Origin: Siphonodentalium dalli
Taxonomy: Eukaryota > Mollusca > Scaphopoda > Gadilida > Siphonodentaliidae
DNA: 64,000 nucleotides
Assembly (NCBI GenBank): GCA_032622095.1
Contig: CP136062.1
Location: 136,624,960-136,688,959, forward strand
Direction of reading: 5' to 3'
The notes beneath the pieces are model-generated. The model had not been told where the DNA came from and did not search any database. It was given only the letters and a program-made list of their open reading frames with translations. The position numbers were made by a program, and so were the translations under genes. Below are positions 13,201-25,200 of the stretch, in pieces; position 1 is the stretch's first letter; each line of letters begins with the position of its first letter.

Positions 13201-16200
13201 TTCGACTTAGAAATTGTTTTTGCAACATGCATAATTTTGTCCGAGCTTTTTTTCCTACATTTTTCGGTCAATGTTTTTTAATCTTGGCACTGATATTTAG
13301 TACCATGGGAACCTGTGCACCTGCGATTATGACGTCTGTCCGACATTTTTTGTGTGGAGTTATTCCCCTTTTTCGACTTAGAATTTTTTTCACAACATGC
13401 ATAATTTTGTCCAAGCTTTTATTCCTACATTTTTCGGTCAATAGGTTTAAGATTAGGGTTATGGTTGTACACCTGCAATGGGAACTGTTATTTTATTATT
13501 TTAACTAAATGTTTACTGACATGTGAAACATCTTAGTATTTTAAAAACAGGGGGGTATCCGTAGTCCCATTGGGACAGTCACACCTCTAGTTCAAAATTT
13601 ATTATGCCCTTGACCACCAGAGGAAGTTTGGGGCATATAGTTGAGATCTCCATCCATATCTATGTCCATATGAATGTTTTGGAATACAATGTATAATTTA
13701 TCCACCGGTTGACAGAATTTGGTACATGTGTATGCTGATAGACCAGCCCGGGGAAAGCAAGTCGGCAGAATGGGGTCCCCAGAGGGTGAATTTAGTGATG
13801 CTGTGATGCTATCCCACATAGCGGGCTAGCATCACCCTTAACACTTTTTTCCCTTCTGTTCAATTTTTATATACCCTAATTTGCAGAAGATAAAATGCAT
13901 AATCGAGGTGACTAATGGGTGAATATCACCAACATCAACCATCGTTATGATATGAGCTAATGTTATGTTATGAGCTAATGTTATGAATGAGGTATCGTTA
14001 TGATATGAGCTATTGTTATGTTATGAGCTAATGTTATGAATGAGGTATCGTTATGATATGAGCTATCGTTATGATATGAGCTAAATATCATTATGATATG
14101 AGCTAATGTTATGAGTGATGTATCATTATGATATGATTTATCATTATATGAGCTATCATTATATGAACTATCTTTATGATATGAGTTAATGTTAAGAAAG
14201 AGCTATCATTACGATATGAGCTATCATTATGGTATGAGTTATCATTATGGTATGAGCTGTCGTTATGATATGAGCTGTCATTATGGTATGAGCTATCATT
14301 ATGGTATGAGCTGTCGTTATGATATGAGCTATCATTATGGTATGAGCTATCATTATGGTATGAGCTGTCGTTATGGTATGAGCTATCGTTATGGTATGAG
14401 CTATCATGATATGAGCTATCGTTATGGTATGAGCTATCATGATATGAGCTATCTTTATGGTATGAGCTATCATGATATGAGCTATCTTTATGGTATGAGC
14501 TATCATTATGGTATGAGCTATCATTATGGTATGAGCTGTCGTTATGGTATGAGCTATCATTATGGTATGAGCTATCATGATATGAGCTATCGTTATGATA
14601 TGAGCTATCGTTATGATATGAGCTAATGTTATGAATGATGTATCGTTATGTTATGAGCTAATGTTATGATATGAGGCATCATTATGATATCAGCTATCAT
14701 TATTATATCAGCTATTTTTATCATATGAGCTGTGTTTATGATTTGAGGTATCGTTATGATATGAGCTATCTTTATATCATGATTCTGCACCATTTTCTTT
14801 ATACTCTGTAATCACATCAGGAAAAGAAGCTTATTCCTCAATTAGGATAATTTTAGAATTTGAATATTTCTTCTTCCAGCTCCTCGAAATTGACCAGCAA
14901 CCTATAGGTGCAAAGGAAGCGAAGAGGAGAAGGAAGGTTGCAGGTTGGTTCATTATTCTGTGAGAAGTTGATTCTTTCAGCCCGTGGAATTTACACCTTT
15001 CATGACGGGAGCTGCACTGGTGCAGCATTAAAGACCCTATGCCAGTACATTCTCTTATATATGAGTCTCCCATAGCCTCGCATATATAAGAGAATGCATT
15101 GGCACAGGGTTTTCGCAAAGTTTTTGAAGCTGCAGTCATGGAAGGGTTAAGAAATGCCTAGCAATATTTTTACATAGGCAGAGGAACTGGTCTAGATAAA
15201 ATTTGATACTACCTAGACAATGTTAATACATGTTACTATTTCCAATGAATGAGAGACCTACAACCTTATGATCAGTAATATTATTCATCTTTGTTTATAT
15301 GAAAATGATGATTTTTGGGTCCATCTGTCTGAGTATATCAGTCATTGGTTATAGGTATGCCCACCCACCAGACCTGTTTAATGCCTAAAAATCTAGTGAG
15401 ATTCTGCCCCTTCAGTCAGGGAGATTTGGGTCTTGTCAGGGAGATAACAAATTGCAGCCAAAAAGTTACATTTTCACTATTTCTTCCTTTGAAAAATGGT
15501 GGGTAGTGATTTTAAAGTAGTTAAATGTAATTAATCTTCCCTTTTCAAAGGATGAATTAATGTAAATGCACATTTCTGATCAATAAAAAAAATAAAAAAT
15601 AAAAAAAGTTTAATATTTTTTCTTTGATTATTTATTTCATAATATCAATGTATAGCGTTATAACATTTAAAACCAAGAAAATTCTTCGGCACACGAATCC
15701 CTATACTTGGAGTCATATCGGCGTAGTTTCGATGGACTATCAACAACTTCGTCACTGTCATTTCGGTAGCGTTTCGCAGAATTAAAACACCAGACATTTC
15801 AAAATTTAACTAGTAAACTATAATGATTTATTGCGGAAATAAACCCAACCCCAGTATATATAGCATGTGCATTTATTTACAAACACGCCATGTTTGGGTG
15901 CTTATAGTAATTATTGATCCCCAAAGGAAACAAACTGCCATGCATTCAATTAAGTTCTTTTGAAAGTGCGAGTCATTAGTCGTGACAAAGAAACAGTGTA
16001 AACACCAGAGGAAGGCCACAGTGTCTACTCCGGTTATCAATGGAGCACACCTGATCTCGGCAAATCTCGTTCACACGTAGTTTCAATTGAAAACACTTCC
16101 GCGTTCTGAGAATTTTGACATTTAAATTTTTTGTTGTTGTTGATTTGATTGAAACCGTGAGATTACAAGCTTAATCCAGGAGTGCGGGAGATGAGGCCTC

Positions 16201-19200
16201 AAACCGGTAGTCTCCCGCACGATCCGGGAGATTAAACAGGTCTGATGCCCACACCAGGCAGTATGTGACAAGAGAGTATGCACCAGATGACAGTCCATCT
16301 CTTGTTTAATTTGGATATCTTTATGTAAACTGCGTCCCATCATTTCTAGATGCTAGGGTGGTGCACCTGCCCAAATAACTGCAATCTATGACGCACACTT
16401 GTGCGTATGTAGTGCAATATAAGGTCAAACACGTCAGAGCCATGAAATACAGTGATCGCGCTTAGTATCTGCTCCCGTGATGACCTATTTCTGAAAATCC
16501 CAGCTGCGTCCCATCATTTTTAGATGCTAGGGTGATGTACCTGTTCAAATATCTCCACTACATGAACCACAGTTGTGCGGATCTGGTGCAATATAAGGTC
16601 AAACACGTCAGAGCCATCAAATATAGTGATCGCGCTTAGTATCTGCTCCCGTGATGACCTATTTCTGAAAATCCCAGCTGCGTCCCATCATGTTTAGATG
16701 CTAGGATGGCGCATCTGCCGAAATAAATCCACTCTATGACGCACACTTGTGCGTATCTGGTGCAATATAAGATCAAACACATCAGAACCATCAAATATCG
16801 TTCATCAATCATAGTATCTTCGCCCGTGGTGACCTATTTCTGAAAATCCCAGCTTTAAATGACCCATTAATCAGTCTATTTTGATCAAATTGGACAATCT
16901 GAATCACCTTGTCTAATATATATTTGAGGAAAGTCTGTGTGTCTGTCTGTGTGAGCACGATGGACTCGGAACACGGCTGGACCGATTTCGACGAAACTTG
17001 GTACGGCTGCGTAGTATCACCCGAGGACCAACATAGGCCTATCCATTTGTTCGTGCGGCGTGACCTTGACCTTCAAATGGCCTTGAAGTCATATCTCAGG
17101 ATCCGCGGGTAAACGGCGGGAGTACCAAAACGTCATCGAGGTAAACGGCGAGGGTACCGGGTTGTCATTGAGGTAAACGGCGAGGGTATCGGGTAAATGG
17201 CAGGAGTACCAAAAAGTCATCGAGGTAAACGGCAAGGGTACCGGGTAAATGGCGGGAGTACCAAATTTGGAGGAAACGGGTAGTTTGAGGCGCGGATGCC
17301 CGTGTGGCGTGACATTGACCCTTCAAATGACCTTGAACCTGTATCTCGGTATCCGCTGGTCCGATTTCTACCATTTTTGGGGTGTTGGTGTAGATGGGGA
17401 TGCCAATACATTTCATAACTATAAAAAAAACAACACAACGACTCTCCCCGTCAGGACGGGTACCCAGCTAGTCTACCATATATTTTGAGACTTCCGTGTG
17501 TATATCCTTTATAGACTCGAAAACGGCTTTACCGATTGAGCCCAAACTTCCTATGTAAGGGTAAAAAGCCACGGGAAGTGTCATCGCACCATTCGAGAGC
17601 CCGTGCGACCACTCCTTCACCCTTCAACTGCCACCGTAATGGGGATTGATGGGTTAAATACTTGCCGAAATTATAGAGTTACTTCGCCTAAATCATACAG
17701 AAACATGTGATGGTAGAATTCGCGTTTCTTACCAAGTTTTCTCCACTCGATTCTCTTAAAATGCACCCTAATCGGTCAAATTATTTCGATAGTTCTATCT
17801 AAATACATCTTAGCTATTATTCGGAGTTATAGTTGGACCAAAACGACACTTGAGAAAAGTTTGTTTAAAATATCAACGTATTGAATACGTGGAGCCGACA
17901 ACGTTATAGCACGTTCGTCGGCTAATCGTAAAATACACACAAATATGTGTTAAAGTGCAGACTAATTCACCACCTTCGTGTTTTCAAGAATATGAATCAC
18001 ACCAAAATTAAGCGAATTGTATATGGAATGTGTAGATATAAGCTGCCATGTATATATCATTCCCCAAATGCTTCAATATCATGACAATCTATTAGTTATT
18101 ATAAAAAACCTCAAAGTTTACGGAACGTCACGATATACGCAAGAGCGCAAACATACTATATTATCATCGTACGCTATTTCGCTGTTGGGCCGATCGTTAA
18201 ATGTAACATAATTATGTTTGTCCTGAACTAATGTCTGTGAAGAACGATTGTTAAGTTAATATATGAACTTATCCATGTTGTGTGCAGACTTATAATAACA
18301 AATTTAATGTTAACATACGCGCATCTTAAAAACATCGAGACGAAATTTCGTACTTATGGCTTCCAAGGGACGGGGGAGATTTTCGTCGGGTCAGTTTGTC
18401 CGCCTGAGGTGACCTTGACCTTGAAACGGGTACCCACAAATGACCTTGGGCGATATCTCGGTCATCAGCGGTGACATCGACGTGAAATTTGTTATGTATG
18501 GTCAACTCGGGACGGGGAATATGTCGTGCCTGTACGGGGTTACTTTGAAACACAAAAATTAATGGATCGACCAAAGCTTAATGGATCGACCAAAGCCATG
18601 GGACCAATCTACCCACAAATGACCTTGGGTGATATCTCGGTCGTCAGCGGTGAAATCTACGTGAAATTTGTTATGTATGGTCAACTCGGGACGGGAATAT
18701 TTTTGTTGGGTTATTTTGTCCACCCAACATAACCTTGAAACGGGTACCCGCAAATGATAGCATGCTGTTGGCGTGCCTGTACGGGGTTACCCTGAAAAAC
18801 AAAAATTAATGGATCGACCAAAGCCATGGGACCAATCCCGCCAGTGGCGGCCTAATCTGCTAATATTATATAAAGGATACTGCTTCATAATAATATCTAG
18901 AACTGTCCATAACCATTTATATTAATTAGAAAGAATCTAATATATATTTTGGGACTTCTGTTTGTTTGTCTGTTAGCTATGGCCGGGAAAACGGCTGGAC
19001 CGATTGAGCTCAAACTTCCAATCTAAGGTTAAAAAAGCACGGGCAGTGTTTACCACCGTTTTGGGGAAGCTCTGAGCACCCCTTCTCCACACCCAGTCAC
19101 CAAAATGACCGTCCTTGGCACTGTGGGGTTAATCGCATTGATAGTTAAAGAGCGTTCGTATCCGCATTGTCGTTGATAAAGAGCGTATGCGTGTAGTGTG

Positions 19201-22200
19201 ATTCTTATGTCTGGGGCCAGACGTGAGTGTGTCTGTATCCAGACATGAGCGTGTTGTGTGATTCTTATGTCTGTCCTCGTACTTAGGGGTTCCAAGGAAC
19301 AGGGGAGATTTTCATCGGGTAAGTTTTTTTGCCCGAGGTGATCTTCACCTTGAAACGGGTACGCAGTGATCGCGTTTGGCTAACGAAAACGACCCTTCTC
19401 ATATATATATATATCTAATATATAATTTGGGACTTCTGTTTGTTTGTCTGTTTGTTTGTCTGTTAGCTATGGCCGGGAAAACTGCCGGACGGATTTCGAC
19501 GAAATTTGATACCTAGAGGTAATTTTGTCCGGGGAGTGTTTTGGACGCGGCAAATCGTGACCCCGACCTGACCTTGACCTTCAAAATGGTCAAATCAGGT
19601 AAAACTGATGGATTTCGCTAGGTGTACTTTTGTCTGGGGAGGGTCAATTCAAGGTCAAAGCCCGGACGAAGTCGGGTCACCTGCTATTAAAATATAAAAA
19701 ATAAAATTCGCCCTCCCGCCCCATTTTTCTAAAAAAGTTGGATGCAAATCTAGCAATTTAATTTATATTGGCCTTATTTTAGGAGCTGCAGCTTTGGAAC
19801 TACGTCAAAATATGTCCCAAAACACATTCAATTTTGTGACATATTACACAGAGTAAAATTTGACTACATTGATCTGTTTGCTACAAAGAATTAAGTAAAT
19901 TAAACTGGTATTTCATACAAAACAGAGGAATATGACATAGACACACTGACTGAGTACATTTGTATGTACTCAATGATCTCAATGAAGTTGGGTGGAATTT
20001 TGTGATCAGTGATGTCCTCTAGCAACTTATTCAATGTATATTTCCCAATACTATTAAAATTACTCAATCCAATCAGACGGTTCCCATATCATCAAGTTAC
20101 AACAACACCAACATTTCTTCAAAATACGCTTTTGTTATCAGAATCGATTAATTACAACAAAATAATGCTAACTGCTGTCAACTAAGGTATAAAATTTCCC
20201 AAAAAGTGTTTCTTATCAACATGTTGTTCAACAGTATATGGCCGTATTATCTCTTTCATATTATGAAATTTGGCCGTTTTACCTCTTGACTTTAGACTTC
20301 ATCTGCAGTTTTGCTCAAAACTATCAGTTTGATGACTCGTTTCTGGGCCACAAATTATTACACATTTCGAGATATAACAAATTTCAAACATTGATATCTG
20401 ATCACTCTGAGCTTTGATGGGTGGGTTCCTCGACTCGAATCAAATATTTTTCACCCCCGAAGCCAAAGAAATATTCATTTGGGAGCATTAATTCGGATTA
20501 TGCATCTTTAATAATTAACTTTTTCTAGATTTGCATTCAATGTTTAAATGAAACGAATAATTGCTGATGATATCCATACATCATGAGTAGTGCTGGTGAG
20601 AATGATTGACCAGATTAGTTGACCCATCCACCATTCTGTAATTCTGTAATAATACCTCTTATTCATTTCCACTGATCAGAAGCTGAAGCCGTGGATCAAC
20701 AGAAGAAGGAAAAGGAAAGCGGGGGCACACCCACCATTATCACCACAACAACTGCTGCGACACCATATACTCCAGATTATGCTGCTGGACTTGGTCTTCC
20801 AGGAACATCTGTAAGTTATGATTACTCATGTCGAATAAGAAATATCAATACGACCATTAAATATCAATGATAGATTGCCTGTGAAACAAAACAATAATTT
20901 TATTGCTTTATAATTGATAAACATAGCTTTATGCAGTTGCCATCTTAACAATCAACTGGAGAAATGATACAAAATCTTGTGTGTCAATCACCATTCAACC
21001 CTTTTATGACAGTATATGGTCGCTCACAAATAGAGCATAATTCATATAGGGAATGTCTCCACAAACAACCTTGGGCTGTAGGCTACATGTTATTTGAACT
21101 TTATGAAGGAAGTTCTATGTTTTCTGCACTTGTGTTATCAAAACACTCTTCCATTTAACCCTTCTATGACTGAAGCTTCCTGAAATTTTGCGAAAACCCT
21201 GTGCCAATGCATTCTCTTATATATGCGAGTCTCCCACAAGGAGCCTCCCATATATAACAGAATGAATTGGCCTAACAATATTTACCTTGACATTGTAAGC
21301 CAGTGAATTATTTTATAATGGGAGACTCGCATATATATAAGAGAATGCACTGGCACAGGGTCTTTAATGCTGCACGAGCGCAGCTCCCGTCATGAAAGGG
21401 TTAAAGAATAAACCATTTCATTCAATGTATAATTTTCCATTCAGTAATGAAATCGTTAATTGTTCACTGAGATTTTGTTTTTGTTTTCAGAAAATCACTA
21501 TCCCAGCTTCGCCAGCTGTGACCAGCTCTATTACCATTCCAACAACAACACCATCATACCTACCATCATCTGCAACCACAATCAGACTGACAAATCCAGG
21601 TACTATCTATTGTTCACATTATAAAGCCTATTTTTAGCTTGAGCTATTGCCATGGGTTGGCATCCGTGGTCCGTGTGTATGGTTGTCCGTCAACAATTTC
21701 CTTTGGCGCGGGCTACAGGTCGTACCTTTGGTCTGATCTTTATGAAATTTGTCATGAATGTTGACATTGACATGTAGATGGGAAAAGAGTCATTTTGAGG
21801 TCATTCGACCAAAAAACATGGCCCCTGGTGGCCATCTTGGATTTCAAAATTAAATCCATTGGCGCGGGCTACAGGTCGTACTATTCGTCTGATCATCATG
21901 AAATTTGTCATGGATGTTAATATTGACATTTAGATGGGAACGAGTCATTTTGGGGTCTTTCGGCCAAAAAACATGGCCGCCAGCAGCCATCTTGGATTTT
22001 ACTCTTTGCATGACTAAATCCTTTGGCGCAGGCTCAAGCCTTGAAATAGGGTGTCTGTCATTTGCAGAATGAGGTCCCCAGAGGGTGAATTTAGTGATGC
22101 TACCCCGCGTAGCGGGCTAGCATCACCAAATTCACCCTCTGGGGACCTCATTCTGCTAACACCTCAGCAGAATGAGGTTCCCAGAGGGTGAATTTGGTTA

Positions 22201-25200
22201 TGCTAGCCTGCTATGCGGGGTAGCATCACTAAATTCACCCTCTGGGGACCTCATTCTGCAAATGACAGACACCCTATTTCAAGGCTTGCGCAGGCTACAG
22301 GTCGTAGCTTTGGTCAGATCTTCATGAAACTTGTCATGGATGTTAACAATGACATTAAATTATTCCCCTACCTAAGTTGAGCTACAGTGTCATTGACAAA
22401 TTTCACACCTATTTTTGGAAAGGTTTCCGGGCCCCTTCCATTATGAAAATTTGTGATGCAGAGGCTTATAATTGGTTTAATATATAGAGGATATTGGAAC
22501 AAACATTTTAATTGTGAAAGTCAGTGCAATCAAACAGTTTGGTGTATTTCTCAGTTTGTTTACTCCTATCCTATGGAGCAACATGAATGAATGAGTGCTA
22601 TCTTTAGTTCAGAAAAAAGAGACTTTCTTTGAATTTTGAATTTCGGGTCAGAAATTGAGAATAAATCTGACTATTTGCCATTGGTAATAGTAGTACTGGC
22701 CCCACCATATATGCGCACTTCAATAAGTAGGTTATTTGCTTTAAAAAAATATTGTGTAGACATCACACAAAGTTGACATGGCAACTGTTTAAAAATACAT
22801 GTCAAATATTGAGGTTTCCGACAACCGAAAAGCTAACATCTAACCACTTATTTCATGTTGAATTTGTTAAGTTTGCTATTATAGTGGCTACGCTGGGGCT
22901 ACAGATATCCTGTGTCAGTGCATTCTCTCAAGTATGCAAGTCTCCCATAGGCAGTGTTCGCGCTGGGTCGAAAAGTGGCAGTAACCAATTAATATTTGTT
23001 ACATTTTTAGCATCCTCAGCTCCAATATCGACAGATCAGGCAAGAGAAAACCTCCATCAACAGTTAGAACAGCAGCTTGGTCCAACACCAATCAGGACTC
23101 AGATACCTATACTAAACACAACAGTCAATTTAACGCCAACACAGGCTAGGCCAATCTTACAACAGGCAGCACTTCCTGCTGGATCACAGGGGCCAATCAT
23201 TATACGACCGCAGTCCGCCATTCAACATATCATCCAACAGCCCCTACAACAGTTAACGCAAAATCGGCTACAGCAACAACCACAACTGCAACGTCCATTG
23301 ATTCAGCAAATCCAGCCTGGGCAATTAGGTCATCCGTTACAGCAACTTCAACAGCCTCAACCACAGGCTCATATAGCTCAGACACTCACCCAGAATCAGG
23401 GTGCCAGGCGTGGATTATCTCTTACCGTATGTGGCTATATATAGGTTATCATCAACGTGTGGGTTTCCGAGATCCGTATTCAAGTCGAGCTACCTTGTTG
23501 ATGACGTATGTCGATTGCGACCCAGAGAAAGTAGCGAGACTTGAATAGCAATCTTGAGAACACACATGGTGGTGATAACCAATTTATCTTACAATTCAAC
23601 CAACAGAATAACAGATAGTTTGGTGCACGGGAACTATGTCATTTTGCGTATGAAATAGCACCCTACACAGTTGATGTTGTTATGTGTCACAGCGAATTAT
23701 TACGTCATCAATGACACAATGCGTCAAAATTGTAGGTCCGTTGAAAACATAAATGCTGTTTTCATAGAATGCAATTGATTTTTCGGGTGTTTTTGCATTT
23801 TTATTCATCAACAATTTCCTATAGCATACCCTACAAGTCACATCCATTATCCGATTGTCATTAAACTTTATTGGATATTGCAATGACCTCTAAATGTGAG
23901 ACATTAATATTTTTTTAATTTGTTAAAAAACATGGCCGCAGCAGCCATCTATGATGTCAAATTGCAGTCCACATTTATTGGAGAATTGATTTGAAAATTT
24001 ACAGACATATTTAGGATCACCTCCAGATGGCAGCTATCGATTGGACAATTTTCTATGAAAATTCCGTCAGCTATTTGGATTTTACTCTTTGCATGACTAA
24101 ATCCTTTAAGACTCCCTACAGAATGCATCCCTCATCTGATTGTCACCAAATGTCATATGGACCACTAGATGGGAGCCATCAACATTTACCAAATTTAGTT
24201 TTAAACTTGACCGCCGACACCCATCTTGAATGTTACTTTTTGCCTGACTAAATCCTTTGGCACACCCTACAGACCACATCCATCATCTGATCATCACAGC
24301 ACTTCATATAGATCTTTTTGGTGACCAATAGATGGGAGCATCAAATTTTTCTGAATATTTCATTGAAAAACATGTCCGCAGCAGCCATCTTTGTGACCTC
24401 TAGATGGGAGCCACCCATTTGTTCCCATATTTGATAAATTGCAGCCCACATTTATTGGAGAAATGCTTCGAAAATTTACATGTATGTTTAAAGTCACCTT
24501 TAGATGTGAGCTATCAAATATGAATGATTTACAATGAAACACATGGCTGCCCACAGCCATCTTGGATTTTACACTCTGCATGTCTAAATACTTCAGCCAA
24601 CTTTTTAATCCAATCGATCCCATATGGCTCTTCGGGTTGAGCTCTCGAATTGCTTAAACATTTCAACTTTCCAAATTCCTTATCGATCCATTGACTGTAA
24701 TGTATGACATTATCCCCTGTTAAAGTTGAGCTACAGTGTCATTGAAACTTTCATTGTTGGCTTTGAATAATGTTGTTTCTCCAATTTTGTTACTGTATCT
24801 CATGGAAATGTTCTATAGCTCTATGTCATACATGTAGTGGTACAGGTGGTCCAGTGATTTAGTGAGCTCAACTGGTAGCATCATGATTCGAAGACACCAT
24901 AGAGGCATCAAAGTTTTATTAAATTTGAACAAAAAGCTTGTTTGACTTTGTCACAACATACTGCTGTACACCTCAGTGCAAAATGATCAACCATTATGAC
25001 TTTCTTGTTTTATATGGATGATGACATTACCATTGCTCAAGATTCTCCTTAGTATTATCATCGGTAGTACTCTTAGGAAATTACTGTAATTTGTCGCTGG
25101 ATATATGTGCTTGAAATTTGTTCTGTAGTAAAACATTTGGCAACAGTAAGTTTTGGGCCTCCGCGGACACTACCTTCAGAATATATCACTGCACACACTT

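Noticed and set aside
14189-14626. Long repetitive frames on both strands (MSYHYG-like, IAHTIM-like)
   Set aside because: Produced by a tandem array whose unit lengths are multiples of three; no start context, promoter or splice support.
13941-14778. Array considered as CRISPR-like
   Set aside because: Contiguous tandem units without spacers, in a eukaryotic intron.
14880-14936. Earlier donor (aaggaag|gttgca) for NELFA exon e
   Set aside because: It breaks the frame into exon f; the donor at 14944 keeps phase and gives a KRRRKVAEAEAVDQQ sequence consistent with the family.
17165-18753. Clusters of overlapping 60-80 codon frames on both strands
   Set aside because: Shadows of tandem and Helitron-like repeats; no family match.
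22752-23010. Open frame extending NELFA exon h upstream by 86 codons
   Set aside because: A good acceptor at 23010 restores phase with exon g, and the upstream part contains a piggyBac-like MITE fragment.
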